Numbered from the stretch's first letter, positions 16,327 to 25,191 are shown. The stretch is DNA of 55,617 bases from CAYWRZ01 sp964460845 (GCA_964460845.1 CAYWRZ010000018.1:1-55617), one strand, 5' to 3'. The notes: a model not told the origin generated them from the sequence alone. Translations and numbers: made by a program.

Positions 16327-17091
16327 TTACGCCCAGGCGTAGAAAGAACTGATCTTGTCTTCCATACCGTAGGGAGCCAGCGAATTGATGATACAGGGCG
16401 CTACAAAATCGACCGATTTGCCTTTGTAATCGGGATGTTCAAACACACGGAGCTTTCCGCTGCGCAGGTTGATGCTCGACACACAATCTCCGATTTCACG
16501 TCCTTCGTAATGCACGTTCTTCTGCCCAAACTCCTTTTCGACACGTATGATACGCAGACTGTCTCCTTCAAAATTGGGATGTTCGTAAAGTGAAAAATCA
16601 ATCGATGCAGCCGCATCCTGCAACACATAGGCTTGCGCTTTAATGGCTTTAAACCAACCTATGGGCAGCCAGTTTTCGGCTGGTTTAGGCAAAACAGCCC
16701 CATATTCCGACAAAATTTTATAGGCCGAATCCATACAATTACCGCCAAAGGGATAATAAGGATCCTTATCCACCTGCTCTACCGCTTTGATCGCTGCCCG
16801 CGGATTGGCATTAGGTACTTCTATAATTTTATGCATATCATATCCCAAATACTGCACGCCCGTTTTGGGATCGACAGGTCCCAACCCAAAAGGGCGATAG
16901 GGCTGCGCCGTATTGAACGACCAAAAATCTTTAGGATGTGCCTGAGGATGTGCGTTATTACCGGTTTTCTCTACCGCACCGATATTAAACATACCGGGCT
17001 GTATTTCGAAACCCCATCCTACGTGACCTGCTTCGACCAGTCCTAGACGTGGTGAACCGGAACGGACAAATACAATAGCTTTCATACTCAC
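16327..17091 (-). CDS. Papain-like-fold candidate fused to a beta/gamma-crystallin domain
   Basis: A 254-residue protein with two parts. Residues 1-165 contain GHVGWGF (His23) and GGNCMDSAYKIL (Cys119), the spacing expected of a permuted NlpC/P60 or LRAT-like cysteine hydrolase, though no named family is certain. Residues about 168-254 form a beta/gamma-crystallin domain: FSLYEHPNFEGDSLRI, DCVSSINLRSGKLRVFEHPD and DKISSFYAW, typical of Ca2+-stabilised Greek-key motifs. No signal peptide is evident. The fold of the first part is inference; the crystallin domain is clear. It is transcribed away from the YigZ gene. Confidence 0.8.
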   Translation of the reverse strand: MSMKAIVFVRSGSPRLGLVEAGHVGWGFEIQPGMFNIGAVEKTGNNAHPQAHPKDFWSFNTAQPYRPFGLGPVDPKTGVQYLGYDMHKIIEVPNANPRAAIKAVEQVDKDPYYPFGGNCMDSAYKILSEYGAVLPKPAENWLPIGWFKAIKAQAYVLQDAAASIDFSLYEHPNFEGDSLRIIRVEKEFGQKNVHYEGREIGDCVSSINLRSGKLRVFEHPDYKGKSVDFVAPCIINSLAPYGMEDKISSFYAWA

Positions 17092-17223
17092 TAACGTGTT
17101 TAATTGACTATTAAAAAGAATACGATTTTTATCAAAAATGAAAAAGGAAACACAGTTTCCAGCTACGCAAATATTCGTATTTTGAGCCGGGTAGATCCCT
17201 TAGATTGCGTCTTGTCCAACTCC

Positions 17224-17844
17224 ATGCACACGCCTTCCATACATAGCTATCGCACACTGGATTCGCCTTCAGAGGGTGTTTACCGCGAAAAAGGGAGTCG
17301 TTTTTTGGCCTTTGCTTTCCCGATAAATTCGGAAGAAAACGTGAAAATGCACCTGGAGCAGCTTCGTAAAAAATACCACGATGCAAGGCACCATTGTTAT
17401 GCATACCGACTTGCCCCAGACGGGGCGCTCTTTCGTGCCAACGACGACGGAGAACCTTCAGGCACGGCCGGGAAACCTATATTGGGGCAATTACTTTCGT
17501 TCGAAGTGACACAAATACTGGTGGTGGTAGTGCGGTATTTCGGCGGCGTAAAACTCGGCACCGGCGGACTCATCCAAGCTTATAAGGCCGCTGCCCGTGA
17601 AGCGCTTTCGCAGGCCGTGATCATCGAAAAAGAGGTGCGGGTGTATTATCGACTTTCCTTTCCCTACACCTTACTCAACGAGGTGATGCGCATGCTGAAA
17701 GAAACGCAGGCCGAAATAGAGGGGCAGGAAATGGGCGAAGCGGCTGCGATTAGGTGCAGTATTCCGCTGGCACAGCAGGAAACCCTTACGGATCGCTGGC
17801 AGCGAATGCAGGGCTTGGAGTATAGTTTGGTGGAGGGGTGGTAA
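17224..17844 (+). CDS. YigZ/IMPACT family protein
   Basis: A 206-residue protein of the UPF0029 (IMPACT) fold. The key blocks are EKGSRFLAFAFP, ARHHCYAYRLAPDG (about 57-70), NDDGEPSGTAGKPIL and VVRYFGGVKLGTGGLIQAY, followed by the C-terminal DUF1949-type ferredoxin-like domain. The family is linked to translation regulation in eukaryotes; the bacterial role is unclear. I place the start at ATG 17224 (MHTPSIHSYRTLDSPSEGVY) because homologues begin about ten residues before the SEGVY segment. An upstream in-frame ATG at 17104 would add 40 unrelated residues. Confidence 0.88.
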   Translation: MHTPSIHSYRTLDSPSEGVYREKGSRFLAFAFPINSEENVKMHLEQLRKKYHDARHHCYAYRLAPDGALFRANDDGEPSGTAGKPILGQLLSFEVTQILVVVVRYFGGVKLGTGGLIQAYKAAAREALSQAVIIEKEVRVYYRLSFPYTLLNEVMRMLKETQAEIEGQEMGEAAAIRCSIPLAQQETLTDRWQRMQGLEYSLVEGW

Positions 17845-17894
17845 AAATCTAAAAATCAATTATTTTACCTATTCGCTTATGATTTCCACCATAT

Positions 17895-17945
17895 TATACA
17901 TAGCGTATATGAGCGCAAAAATATAAACAAAATTGCTTACATTTG
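17895..17945 (+). promoter_or_regulatory. Promoter and possible self-operator of the HigA-like gene
   Basis: TACATTTG at 17938-17945 is an exact -7 box that ends only 4 nt before the ATG at 17950. Upstream, TATAC-ATAGC-GTATA (17895-17909) is an inverted repeat, a plausible site for the HTH protein itself. Confidence 0.5.
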
Positions 17946-17949
17946 TAAT

Positions 17950-18441
17950 ATGGAAAAATGGATTGAACGATACAAAGGCATACATCCGGGGATCATTCTT
18001 GCCCGGGAGCTGAAAAAACGTTCACTCCGGCAGCGTCCTTTTGCTTTATCTGTAGCCGAACATCCTCAAACTTTTAACGCTATCACAAAAGGTAAACGAA
18101 GTATAAATACCGCGCTATCGCTAAAAATTGAAAAAGTCCTTCAGCTCACAGAAGGCACGCTGCTTATTTTACAGGCTTATTACGAGATACGTAAAGAAAA
18201 AGAGAAGCAAAAAAACCTAACACCCGATTTATCGGTACTCAGAAAATCGCTGTTTTGGGATACGGATATAAAGCGTATAAATTGGGAGAAACAATACAGA
18301 ACGGTTATTCAAAGGGTTTTTGAGCGTGGAAATGAAGCAGAAAAAAATGAAATAATTCGTTTTTACGGCAAAGCAAAAATTCAGTCCGCATTACAAGATA
18401 AAAAAACACAAGCGTTGCGGTTACAAAAAAATGTCGTGTAA
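17950..18441 (+). CDS. HigA-like HTH antitoxin with a DUF6922-like C-terminal domain
   Basis: 163 residues. The first part, IHPGIILARELKKRSLRQRP (9-28) to KGKRSINTALSLKIEKVL, is an XRE-type helix-turn-helix of the plasmid-maintenance antidote (HigA) class. The second part, FWDTDIKRINWEKQ to RGNEAEKNEIIRFYGK (about 98-140), looks like the domain that in Bacteroidota usually precedes an AbiEii/AbiGii nucleotidyltransferase toxin gene. Here the next gene is an unrelated convergent pseG-like gene and no toxin frame is present. An ATG at 18431 overlaps the stop but opens only 13 codons. This is either an orphan antitoxin or a lone regulator. Confidence 0.8.
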   Translation: MEKWIERYKGIHPGIILARELKKRSLRQRPFALSVAEHPQTFNAITKGKRSINTALSLKIEKVLQLTEGTLLILQAYYEIRKEKEKQKNLTPDLSVLRKSLFWDTDIKRINWEKQYRTVIQRVFERGNEAEKNEIIRFYGKAKIQSALQDKKTQALRLQKNVV

Positions 18442-18477
18442 GAAACATTTAGTACCACACGATAATTCTTGAATACC

Positions 18478-19512
18478 TTACTTTTTAGCTTGCAAAGCAA
18501 GTAAATAAGAAAACACCGCACGAAGATTTTGGGCCGGGTTGCCTTCAAAAAACGCGTCTCTTTTGCGGAAGTAATTTTTTCGCCAGGTGATTTTGTGTAG
18601 CTCGCTGAGTTTTTCGGAAAGTTCGGCTGTAGGGAAACCCACGCCCGCTTTTCGCAAGGCGGCATAAATATGTCTCTGATTCGACACCGTATTGTACAAA
18701 AACAGCACCCCACCTACACGGGCATATTCGTACGACACCGTGCTGGCGGCGCAGAGTCCGATCGTAGAGTTTCGCATTAGTCGGGCCATAGCGGCGGCAT
18801 TCAGGTTGACATGAATCCGAACGTTGACCTGCGGATGCTTTGCGATGAGGCTCTCGAGCGATGCTTTAAAAGGATACAGGCTGCCGACCACCACTTCTAC
18901 CCCTTCCATTCCTTTTACCGACAGCGCCTTGCGAAGGGCTTTGAGGGTATAGTTCTGCGGATCGGTGCCTCCCATGTTGATAAAGGCATGGTGGCGGACT
19001 GAACGGGTGGTTGCAATTCCCTGTCCGGTTTTATGGAAGGCTTTGCGTAAAATGGCATAACGGGCACCGAGGTAAAGCTGCGTATAGGCTTCGCGGCTGT
19101 ATTTTTTTTCGGAAATTCCTTCGGCATGATTAATGACAGCGTCGGCATAAAAATGCGTCTGATAAATATCGTCGATGCAGACCAAGCGCTGGCAATGAGC
19201 ACGTATGATACGCTGGTATTCGGCAGTAAATTTATAGCCGTCTGTCAGGAAAAAATCGTCGGGCTTGCAGGTATTTCGGGTAAGGTACAGCGCCTCCTCT
19301 TCTACCGTGGCGAAAGCGGGAAGCTTGATCAGGGCGGAGCAGGTTTCCAGGATTTCCTCTTCCAGAAACGCATCCGGATTATGGATAAGAAAGCGGCAGT
19401 CGAAGCTATTCTTAAGCAATTCGGCCAGTGCCAAAGCGCGCATCACGTGTCCGTAGCCCGTTTGCAGGCTGCCGTCGGCCCTGAAATACAACACGATTTT
19501 TGGTGTGCTCAT
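18478..19512 (-). CDS. PseG-like UDP-sugar hydrolase / GT-B family protein
   Basis: 344 residues. YFRADGSLQTGYGHVMRALA (9-28) matches the start of PseG, which removes UDP from UDP-2,4-diacetamido-trideoxy-altrose in pseudaminic acid synthesis. VCIDDIYQTHFYADAVINH, GARYAILRKAF, FINMGGTDPQN and GLCAASTVSYEYARVGG are further PseG-type blocks. No pseB, pseC, pseH, pseF or pseI gene is near, so it is either an orphan member of a distant pathway or acts on another nucleotide sugar. It is convergent with the antitoxin gene (36 bp). Assigned by motif similarity only. Confidence 0.82.
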   Translation of the reverse strand: MSTPKIVLYFRADGSLQTGYGHVMRALALAELLKNSFDCRFLIHNPDAFLEEEILETCSALIKLPAFATVEEEALYLTRNTCKPDDFFLTDGYKFTAEYQRIIRAHCQRLVCIDDIYQTHFYADAVINHAEGISEKKYSREAYTQLYLGARYAILRKAFHKTGQGIATTRSVRHHAFINMGGTDPQNYTLKALRKALSVKGMEGVEVVVGSLYPFKASLESLIAKHPQVNVRIHVNLNAAAMARLMRNSTIGLCAASTVSYEYARVGGVLFLYNTVSNQRHIYAALRKAGVGFPTAELSEKLSELHKITWRKNYFRKRDAFFEGNPAQNLRAVFSYLLALQAKK

Positions 19513-19562
19513 GCGCAGAGGAAGTCTATAACCGGCTTGTGCTGCCCGGAAACCGGTTGCTG

Positions 19563-19570
19563 CAAAGGTA
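19563..19570 (-). promoter_or_regulatory. -7 box of the pseG-like gene
   Basis: On the minus strand this is TACCTTTG, an exact TAnnTTTG match, 50 nt upstream of the ATG at 19512. Confidence 0.5.
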
Positions 19571-19732
19571 AAGAATCGGGGGAGAATATGAGCAGGAAGT
19601 TTTGTCGTTTGTGTCTATCCAAAATAAAATGTATGACTGTATAAAATCCTTTCATGCAGTCAGAATAATTCATCTCAGATGAACAAATATTTATAGCGTC
19701 AAAAGTAATCGCGATGTGTGATTCCAGTATAT

Positions 19733-19930
19733 TTAATTGTGTACGTGACAACGGCCCGAACAATTCGTTGTCATATTTTGGCATCTATTTCCTGTACTTA
19801 CTGCTGTTGCGTAACATTGAACTGTGGTGCACGTTCCAGAACCAGAAGTATTACCGGGGGGAGGTGAGTTCTCTTTTTTACAGCTTAGCAAGAAGATAAC
19901 CATGGTCATCCCTATTAAAATTGATTTCAT
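19733..19930 (-). CDS. Small putative lipoprotein
   Basis: 65 residues with a clear lipoprotein signal: MKSILIGMTMVIFLLSC, Cys17 being the lipidated residue, followed by KKEN and a Pro/Gly/Ser linker. The remaining 40 residues hold five cysteines (CTTVQC, CQN, NCSGRC), suggesting disulfides in the periplasm or at the surface. I recognise no family. An overlapping 91-residue frame in another register has no such features and is left out. It lies at the left edge of the AT-rich region. Confidence 0.6.
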   Translation of the reverse strand: MKSILIGMTMVIFLLSCKKENSPPPGNTSGSGTCTTVQCYATAVSTGNRCQNMTTNCSGRCHVHN

Positions 19931-20278
19931 GTTTAATTATATTTTTAGCTAACTATACTCGTCTCTAAAATAATAATATCCGATTTCTACAAGCTACATA
20001 TTTTGAACGATAATCTCCAATTCACGAAAAAACTATCCATTTTCAACTGCTTTTTATCCGATTTAAACACTTTACATCTGAATCACAGTCCATAACACAA
20101 TTCTAAAAAAGAAAAGAAGATATTTTAATATACGACTTAAAAAATATATAATTAACATTTAAATACCATCTTTTTTAATTAAGACAATAACTGACAAACT
20201 TTTTCTGCCATTTTGACAACGTCAAAATCTGGCACTATTATAGTAATGTGAATATCTCATAACCAAAAACTTATCCCT
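19931..20278. other. AT-rich intergenic region with a palindrome before the coiled-coil gene
   Basis: 348 bp, very AT-rich, with no coding potential seen. The one clear structure is the inverted repeat at 20211-20227. Confidence 0.6.
20211..20227 (+). promoter_or_regulatory. Inverted repeat, possible operator
   Basis: TTTTGAC-AAC-GTCAAAA is a perfect 7+7 palindrome located 51 nt ahead of the ATG at 20279, over the expected -33 region. The left arm includes TTTG, a -33-like element. A repressor site is inferred. Confidence 0.4.
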
Positions 20279-21535
20279 ATGGAGGAAAATTTATCCGAAA
20301 TCCCGAAAGAAAATAGCTCCAAAGATCTCGCTGTTTTAAAGGCGGAATATGCAAAAATAATAGAGGAAGCGAAATCCTTCGTATCAGAGCTAAAGCAACA
20401 TCTGGAAAACGCTACCAACTCGGTTACTTCCATTGATGGGCATAAAGCTTCAACATTAAAATCGAAAAATGACGCAAGTTCATTAAACGGGGAAATTTCT
20501 AAAATCAAAGACGAAATTGATGCCATAAAAACTCATATTGATACGGTAAAATCAGGTTCAGAGACCGTAAAAATGAAAATTGAATCATTAAAAAGTGAAG
20601 CAGAAAGCACTAAGAATGAAACGACATCTATTAAAGATCACGTTGACAAGATAAAATCTAACGCCGATTCCCAACTTAGCAACATTCAGGAAGTCAGGAA
20701 AAATGCAAGCGAAACTGCTGAGAGAATTGAAGAATTACTAAAAAACTTAACCGAAGCAAGCAAGGAGGGAGAGTCCTCTAAAATGACCACGCTTGAAACT
20801 TGCTACAACACGGTTCTTAAGAATAAAGAATCCATTGATGCTGTTCTCACAAAAATTAACGAGTATGAAACACAGCTTTTCGGAACCACAGATGATGATT
20901 CTACAAGCTTAAATCATAGACTAAATGAATTTGAGAAAAAAAATAATGCCAAGTACGAGGAATGGAATACCAACTACGATGCATTATTTAAAAAGATCGA
21001 AGGTTTACTACCTGGTGCAACCTCTACCGGATTAGCAAAATCTTATCAAGAGCAAAGAAACAAACATCAATGGCCGTTTTGGATTTGGATAGGTGTTTTT
21101 GTTCTTGCTACTGGTGGTATGATATGGTTTTCAATCTATCATTTTGTAATACCCAATAATTTTCAAGATGCATTTAATAGCATCCTTTCGAAAATCCCCT
21201 TCTTTGTGCCTGCAATATGGTTAGCAATCTTTGCAAGTAAACAACAGAGTAAGAGCAAAAGACTTCAAGAAGAATATGCATATAAGGAAACTCTTTCGAA
21301 ATCATATGAGAGTTATAAAAGGGAAGTCTCGGCTCTTCCTGACTCACCAACTAAGCATGAAATGATTGAGAAGCTGCTTCAATCAATGGTGGATATGATG
21401 AGGTATAATCCAAGTGAAACATTACAAAGCAAAAGTCATAACGATAGTCCTCCAATATTCGGTCGAATTTTTAGTAGAATTAAAAGTTCAAATCAAGCTC
21501 AGATAACTCCTGGAGAGAAGATAAGCGAAAACTAA
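20279..21535 (+). CDS. Coiled-coil protein with two membrane helices
   Basis: 418 residues. Residues about 20-235 are a long heptad-rich coiled coil (repeating IKDEIDAIKTHID, IKDHVDKIKSNAD and similar). It is followed by LLPGATSTGLAKSY (about 241-254), a motif I have seen in a family of uncharacterised membrane proteins, then two hydrophobic helices (about 265-285 and 298-320) and a charged cytoplasmic tail. No signal peptide and no enzyme motif. It resembles sensor or scaffold proteins found in accessory islands; a phage-defence role is possible but unsupported here. Base composition is AT-rich like its neighbours. It stands alone on this strand. Confidence 0.8.
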   Translation: MEENLSEIPKENSSKDLAVLKAEYAKIIEEAKSFVSELKQHLENATNSVTSIDGHKASTLKSKNDASSLNGEISKIKDEIDAIKTHIDTVKSGSETVKMKIESLKSEAESTKNETTSIKDHVDKIKSNADSQLSNIQEVRKNASETAERIEELLKNLTEASKEGESSKMTTLETCYNTVLKNKESIDAVLTKINEYETQLFGTTDDDSTSLNHRLNEFEKKNNAKYEEWNTNYDALFKKIEGLLPGATSTGLAKSYQEQRNKHQWPFWIWIGVFVLATGGMIWFSIYHFVIPNNFQDAFNSILSKIPFFVPAIWLAIFASKQQSKSKRLQEEYAYKETLSKSYESYKREVSALPDSPTKHEMIEKLLQSMVDMMRYNPSETLQSKSHNDSPPIFGRIFSRIKSSNQAQITPGEKISEN

Positions 21536-21742
21536 ACTTTAATCTAAAAAACAACAAATTATATTAATTTAATGATTTATAATCAGTTAAATAGTAGTGT
21601 TTTTTTAGTCTGATAAAGATTATTTTAGCACCGTTATCGTAACTAAAAAATCATGCAAAACCGGAAAGATCATTGGAAACGTGTGTTCAGTAAAAAGACT
21701 GAAAAATAAAAGAAGCTAACCTATACAGGTCGTATGACGCAA

Positions 21743-22255
21743 TCAGGCGTTATTATAAAATACCCTGTATATCTCTATTATCTGAAATAAAAATCCGGTA
21801 ATAAATAACAGAATCTGCCCTAAATAAAGGAATAAAGAACAGTTTTTTATCCAATTTGTTTCCTTTAACACTGTATCAATATCTTTGTTTTTATAATATT
21901 TGAGCGATTTTATCCTATAATCGAAAAATCTGGAAATAGACAATAATCCATAAAATAATACGGAGGCAGCGATAAGAAGTACTGACAATTTTTCTACTTT
22001 ATTAAATGGTACATAATTCATGCTGTCGGACAATTCAAACGAATGCGAGTTTATAATATATCCTAAAACTGCAGCAGAAAATATAAAAAATATCCCGCTT
22101 GAGTTGGTAGACTGATCCTTCAAGGCGGTTCTCCAGTACACATACCATTGATTAGGTGTAAAATACCTCTGTTCTTCGTATCGTTTTACCTGCTGTTTCA
22201 AGGTATTGTTTTCCGTTTCAAGATTCTGGATTTTTTGGGCTGTGTTGTTTTCCAT
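21743..22255 (-). CDS. Small coiled-coil membrane protein, unknown function
   Basis: 170 residues. The first 28 form a heptad coil (NLETENNTLKQQVKRYEEQR). Three membrane helices follow: about 53-72 (GIFFIFSAAVLGYIIN), 88-110 (LSVLLIAASVLFYGLL) and 140-165 (LFLYLGQILLFITGFLFQII). No signal peptide and no known family. It is separated by about 200 bp on each side and has no co-oriented partner close by. Its AT-rich codon use matches the accessory region. Confidence 0.65.
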   Translation of the reverse strand: MENNTAQKIQNLETENNTLKQQVKRYEEQRYFTPNQWYVYWRTALKDQSTNSSGIFFIFSAAVLGYIINSHSFELSDSMNYVPFNKVEKLSVLLIAASVLFYGLLSISRFFDYRIKSLKYYKNKDIDTVLKETNWIKNCSLFLYLGQILLFITGFLFQIIEIYRVFYNNA

Positions 22256-22478
22256 AATGCTAAAATTGTTTATATAGGTAAAAAATCATATTAGCCTCTT
22301 TATCAAATTAAAAAATATCAAAATCTGATCCTTACACAAAAAACCAAAATAAATTAAAGGGTATATAAAAGAACAACTATTTTGGCACATAGCCAAGTTA
22401 CGGGAATTTGTAAATTTTCATCCTTTTTAAGGAGAAATCGGAAGGGAAATAATAGACGGTATTCAGCTATAAAAAGAA

Positions 22479-24119
22479 TCAAAATACCACCCTGGTATGC
22501 GTAGGAATCTTTTTTCTAAATTCAGCCTTATTGATCATAAGACAGTTTTGTAGATTTACTTCTTCTAATTGGGTTAGCCCGGTCAGGTCGGCAATAGTGC
22601 TCAGCCTGTTATTATCGGACAAATCAAGTTTTTTAAGGTTTCGTAGAAAAGCAACGGAAACCGGAAACTCTAAAAAGAGGTTACAGCTCCTTACACTTAA
22701 TTCCTCTAATTGAAGCAAATTTTGTAATGCCTCAAAATCAGTTAAATTTTTATTATAAGATAAATCAAGTCTTTTAAGGTGCTGAAAAGAAGAAACGGAT
22801 GCAGGAACCTTTGTAAGATCACAATTGGTTAAAATTAATTCCTCTAATGGGATTATTTTTTTTAATCCGTCGTAATTTTCAATGCTGCTGTTTCTATCCA
22901 GGTTAAGCTTTTTAAGGTGTGGAAGCGCGCTGAGCGATGCCGGTATTTGAGTAAGCATACAGGTGCTCAAATCCAATTCTTCCAAAGCGGTAAGCTCTGC
23001 TAAACGGCTATAATCTTTAAGATTATCATTACCGCTAAGTGAGAGAAATTTAAGATTTTTTAATGCAGAAAGAGAGGAAGGAATTTCAGTAAAGTTGCAT
23101 TTCAGAATTAATACTTCCAATTGAGGAATGTCCTCAAACGAATGAAAATCAAGCCCATTATATTCTCCACTCAGTTTGAGATAGGTAAGATTTTTAAGCG
23201 TGGATAAAAAATTCAGTTCGCTTATGTTTTCATTTCCGCTTAGATCGAGGTATTTAAGATTTTTAAGAGAAGAAAGACAATTTGTTTCGCGGATGTGGGA
23301 ATACGCTATTCTCAATTCTTCCAATTGCGTCAATTCTTTTATTCCGCATACATCCAGCGATTTATTGTGCGATAAGTCTATTTTGCGAAGGTGTGGAAGC
23401 GTGGAAAAAGATGCGGGAATATCTTTTATATCGCAGCGTATAAAATTCAATTCTTCTAAAAAAGTGGCGTTAGCGAGAGGCGCTATACCGGTCAGGTGTT
23501 TATTCCCTTCTAAATTTATTTTTTTCAGCTTTTTCAAGGCCGGAAAATTTGCCGGAATTTCAGTTAATTCACCATATTGAAGTTCCAAAATTTCCAATTG
23601 TTGTAAATCAGATAATACAGCAAAATTAACGAGACTCTTATTCCCTGATAAATCAAGTTTTTTAAGCTTTTTAAGTGCAGAAACAGAGGCAGGAATTTCA
23701 TTTAAATCGCAACGGTCCAAATTCAATTCTTCTAATTGAGTCAGGTTTTTAAGGCTTCTGAAATTTTTAATTTTTCGATTATCTGATAAATACAGTGTTT
23801 TAAGATTTTTCAGCGACGCTAGCGCAGCGGGGATATTTCCCAACTCACAGCCGGATAAATTTAGCTCTTCCAGTTGCGTTAAATATTTCAGGCCACTGAA
23901 GTCTTTAATATCGGTATTTCGGGATAAATCTAATTTTTTAAGGCTTGTAAATTGTTGCAAATGGGGAAGCTCGTAACGGTCCATTTTTAATGCCGTTATT
24001 TTGCTTTTGTCCGTGTTTGAATTTATTGAACGGTGATTTACAAATTCATCATTCGGTTGTCCAAACGAAAGTGTGGCCCACAAGCAAAAAAGCCACGTGA
24101 AAACCGATTTTATTTTCAT
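22479..24119 (-). CDS. Secreted leucine-rich-repeat protein
   Basis: 546 residues with a signal peptide (MKIKSVFTWLFCLWATLSFG). From about residue 43 to 530 it is built entirely of leucine-rich repeats. Two types alternate: LTQLEELNLxxCxLxxIPASL and SALKxLKKLDLSGNxxLxxF, so the true unit is about 46 residues, present in about ten copies. Internal copies remain similar, suggesting recent expansion or repeat exchange. No C-terminal sorting domain is visible after the last repeat. Such proteins usually bind a protein partner at the cell surface. The gene has its own -7 box and is followed by a 223-bp gap. Confidence 0.88.
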   Translation of the reverse strand: MKIKSVFTWLFCLWATLSFGQPNDEFVNHRSINSNTDKSKITALKMDRYELPHLQQFTSLKKLDLSRNTDIKDFSGLKYLTQLEELNLSGCELGNIPAALASLKNLKTLYLSDNRKIKNFRSLKNLTQLEELNLDRCDLNEIPASVSALKKLKKLDLSGNKSLVNFAVLSDLQQLEILELQYGELTEIPANFPALKKLKKINLEGNKHLTGIAPLANATFLEELNFIRCDIKDIPASFSTLPHLRKIDLSHNKSLDVCGIKELTQLEELRIAYSHIRETNCLSSLKNLKYLDLSGNENISELNFLSTLKNLTYLKLSGEYNGLDFHSFEDIPQLEVLILKCNFTEIPSSLSALKNLKFLSLSGNDNLKDYSRLAELTALEELDLSTCMLTQIPASLSALPHLKKLNLDRNSSIENYDGLKKIIPLEELILTNCDLTKVPASVSSFQHLKRLDLSYNKNLTDFEALQNLLQLEELSVRSCNLFLEFPVSVAFLRNLKKLDLSDNNRLSTIADLTGLTQLEEVNLQNCLMINKAEFRKKIPTHTRVVF

Positions 24120-24150
24120 AGATACTCCATTTACATTCAGTTGAACCGCA

Positions 24151-24158
24151 CAAAATTA
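24151..24158 (-). promoter_or_regulatory. -7 box of the leucine-rich-repeat gene
   Basis: On the minus strand this is TAATTTTG, an exact TAnnTTTG match, 31 nt upstream of the ATG at 24119. Confidence 0.5.
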
Positions 24159-24416
24159 GCAGGAAAAGTCGGCTTATCCTGCGGTAAGCATATACCTTGC
24201 AAACCTACCTGAAACCAAATTTACACCATGATTGTAGGCAAATTAAAAACAGCAAACAGCCCTCTCCCTTCGGCCACAGGTGCTATTACTTCACAAAATA
24301 TATGCCAAATAAGGACGCATCGCTGCGCTTTGAAAACGCTCAGCACGGGTGGCTTTCCCCTGAATAAAGACCGTTTTTTTCCAAAAAACTGGCCGGTTGA
24401 TTCAAATTTAAGCTGT

Positions 24417-25073
24417 TTAAGGCGCTAACACGGCGGTATGCTTTTTCGTATCGAAGAGGTTCCCTTTTTCGTCATAATACGCCCAGGCTCCTGTTTTATA
24501 TCCACTAACCTTATTCCCCGTAGCCTTTACTATTCCATCTTCATAATAATAAGTCCACACAAAATAACCGGTTTTGGGATCACGATGCCACTTTTCTTTT
24601 ACAACCCCATTCGGATAATAGTCTTCTCCCCGCCAAATAACGCCCCTTTTATAATCACGCATGTGGAGCTTCCTGCCGTCTTTGTCGTAATGATAAAATT
24701 CACCCACCTGCTTTCCGGCATTATAGGATCCCTCATACGATAGTTGTCCGTTGAACCAGTATCGCTTTACGGATTGCAGCAGCGAATCGCTATACACATA
24801 TTCTACAGCCAGCTTTGTCGTATCCTGCAGGAAATAAATCCGGTAAGTACCGTCTTTTACTCTCCGTTTCACCTCATTCATTCCGGGGCTGGCCTCCGCG
24901 CGCTTATATGCTACGCTATTTGTATCGAGGTATTTACAAATCGCAGTGTGTTCAATCCAGGCTTCACAAGCCGTGTTTCTCTGCGTGAAGCCCGACCTAA
25001 AAAAATGCGTTTCAGCACGTAAAAGGAACGGAAAGATCAACATCCCACATAACATTATAAAAAATTTCCCCAT
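24417..25073 (-). CDS. Secreted YwqK/MORN-like protein, copy 1
   Basis: 218 residues with a signal peptide (about 1-20). Repeated YWFNGQLSYEGSYNAGKQVG, YYPNGVVKEKW and YYYEDGIVKATGNK blocks are MORN-variant repeats as in YwqK-type proteins, which are sometimes annotated as antitoxins. It is a clear paralogue of the gene at 26790-27449: both share the CKYLDTNS, YFLQDTT and LAVEYVY blocks and the same C-terminal layout. The function is unknown. Given the Rhs cassettes to the right, an immunity-like role is an attractive inference. The codon use is less AT-rich than in copy 2. Confidence 0.8.
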   Translation of the reverse strand: MGKFFIMLCGMLIFPFLLRAETHFFRSGFTQRNTACEAWIEHTAICKYLDTNSVAYKRAEASPGMNEVKRRVKDGTYRIYFLQDTTKLAVEYVYSDSLLQSVKRYWFNGQLSYEGSYNAGKQVGEFYHYDKDGRKLHMRDYKRGVIWRGEDYYPNGVVKEKWHRDPKTGYFVWTYYYEDGIVKATGNKVSGYKTGAWAYYDEKGNLFDTKKHTAVLAP

Positions 25074-25191
25074 CGCTTTTTTAATTATTTCCCGCGCATA
25101 AATTTCACTCTGAAACTTAATGATTTTAGCAGCGGGAAAAAAACCAATAATTTCCCCTATATCATATTTAGCAGGTTACACAGGCGTTTTT

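Noticed and set aside
18431..18472. Start of an AbiEii-like toxin after the HigA-like antitoxin.
   Set aside because: Only 13 codons and no recognisable toxin N terminus; reported only as absence of the toxin.
19509..19784. 91-residue minus-strand frame between the pseG-like gene and the small lipoprotein.
   Set aside because: No signal, no motif, overlaps the lipoprotein gene in another register and contains the pseG-like promoter box.
24228..24428. 66-residue plus-strand frame.
   Set aside because: Short, overlaps the end of the MORN-like gene, no coding features.
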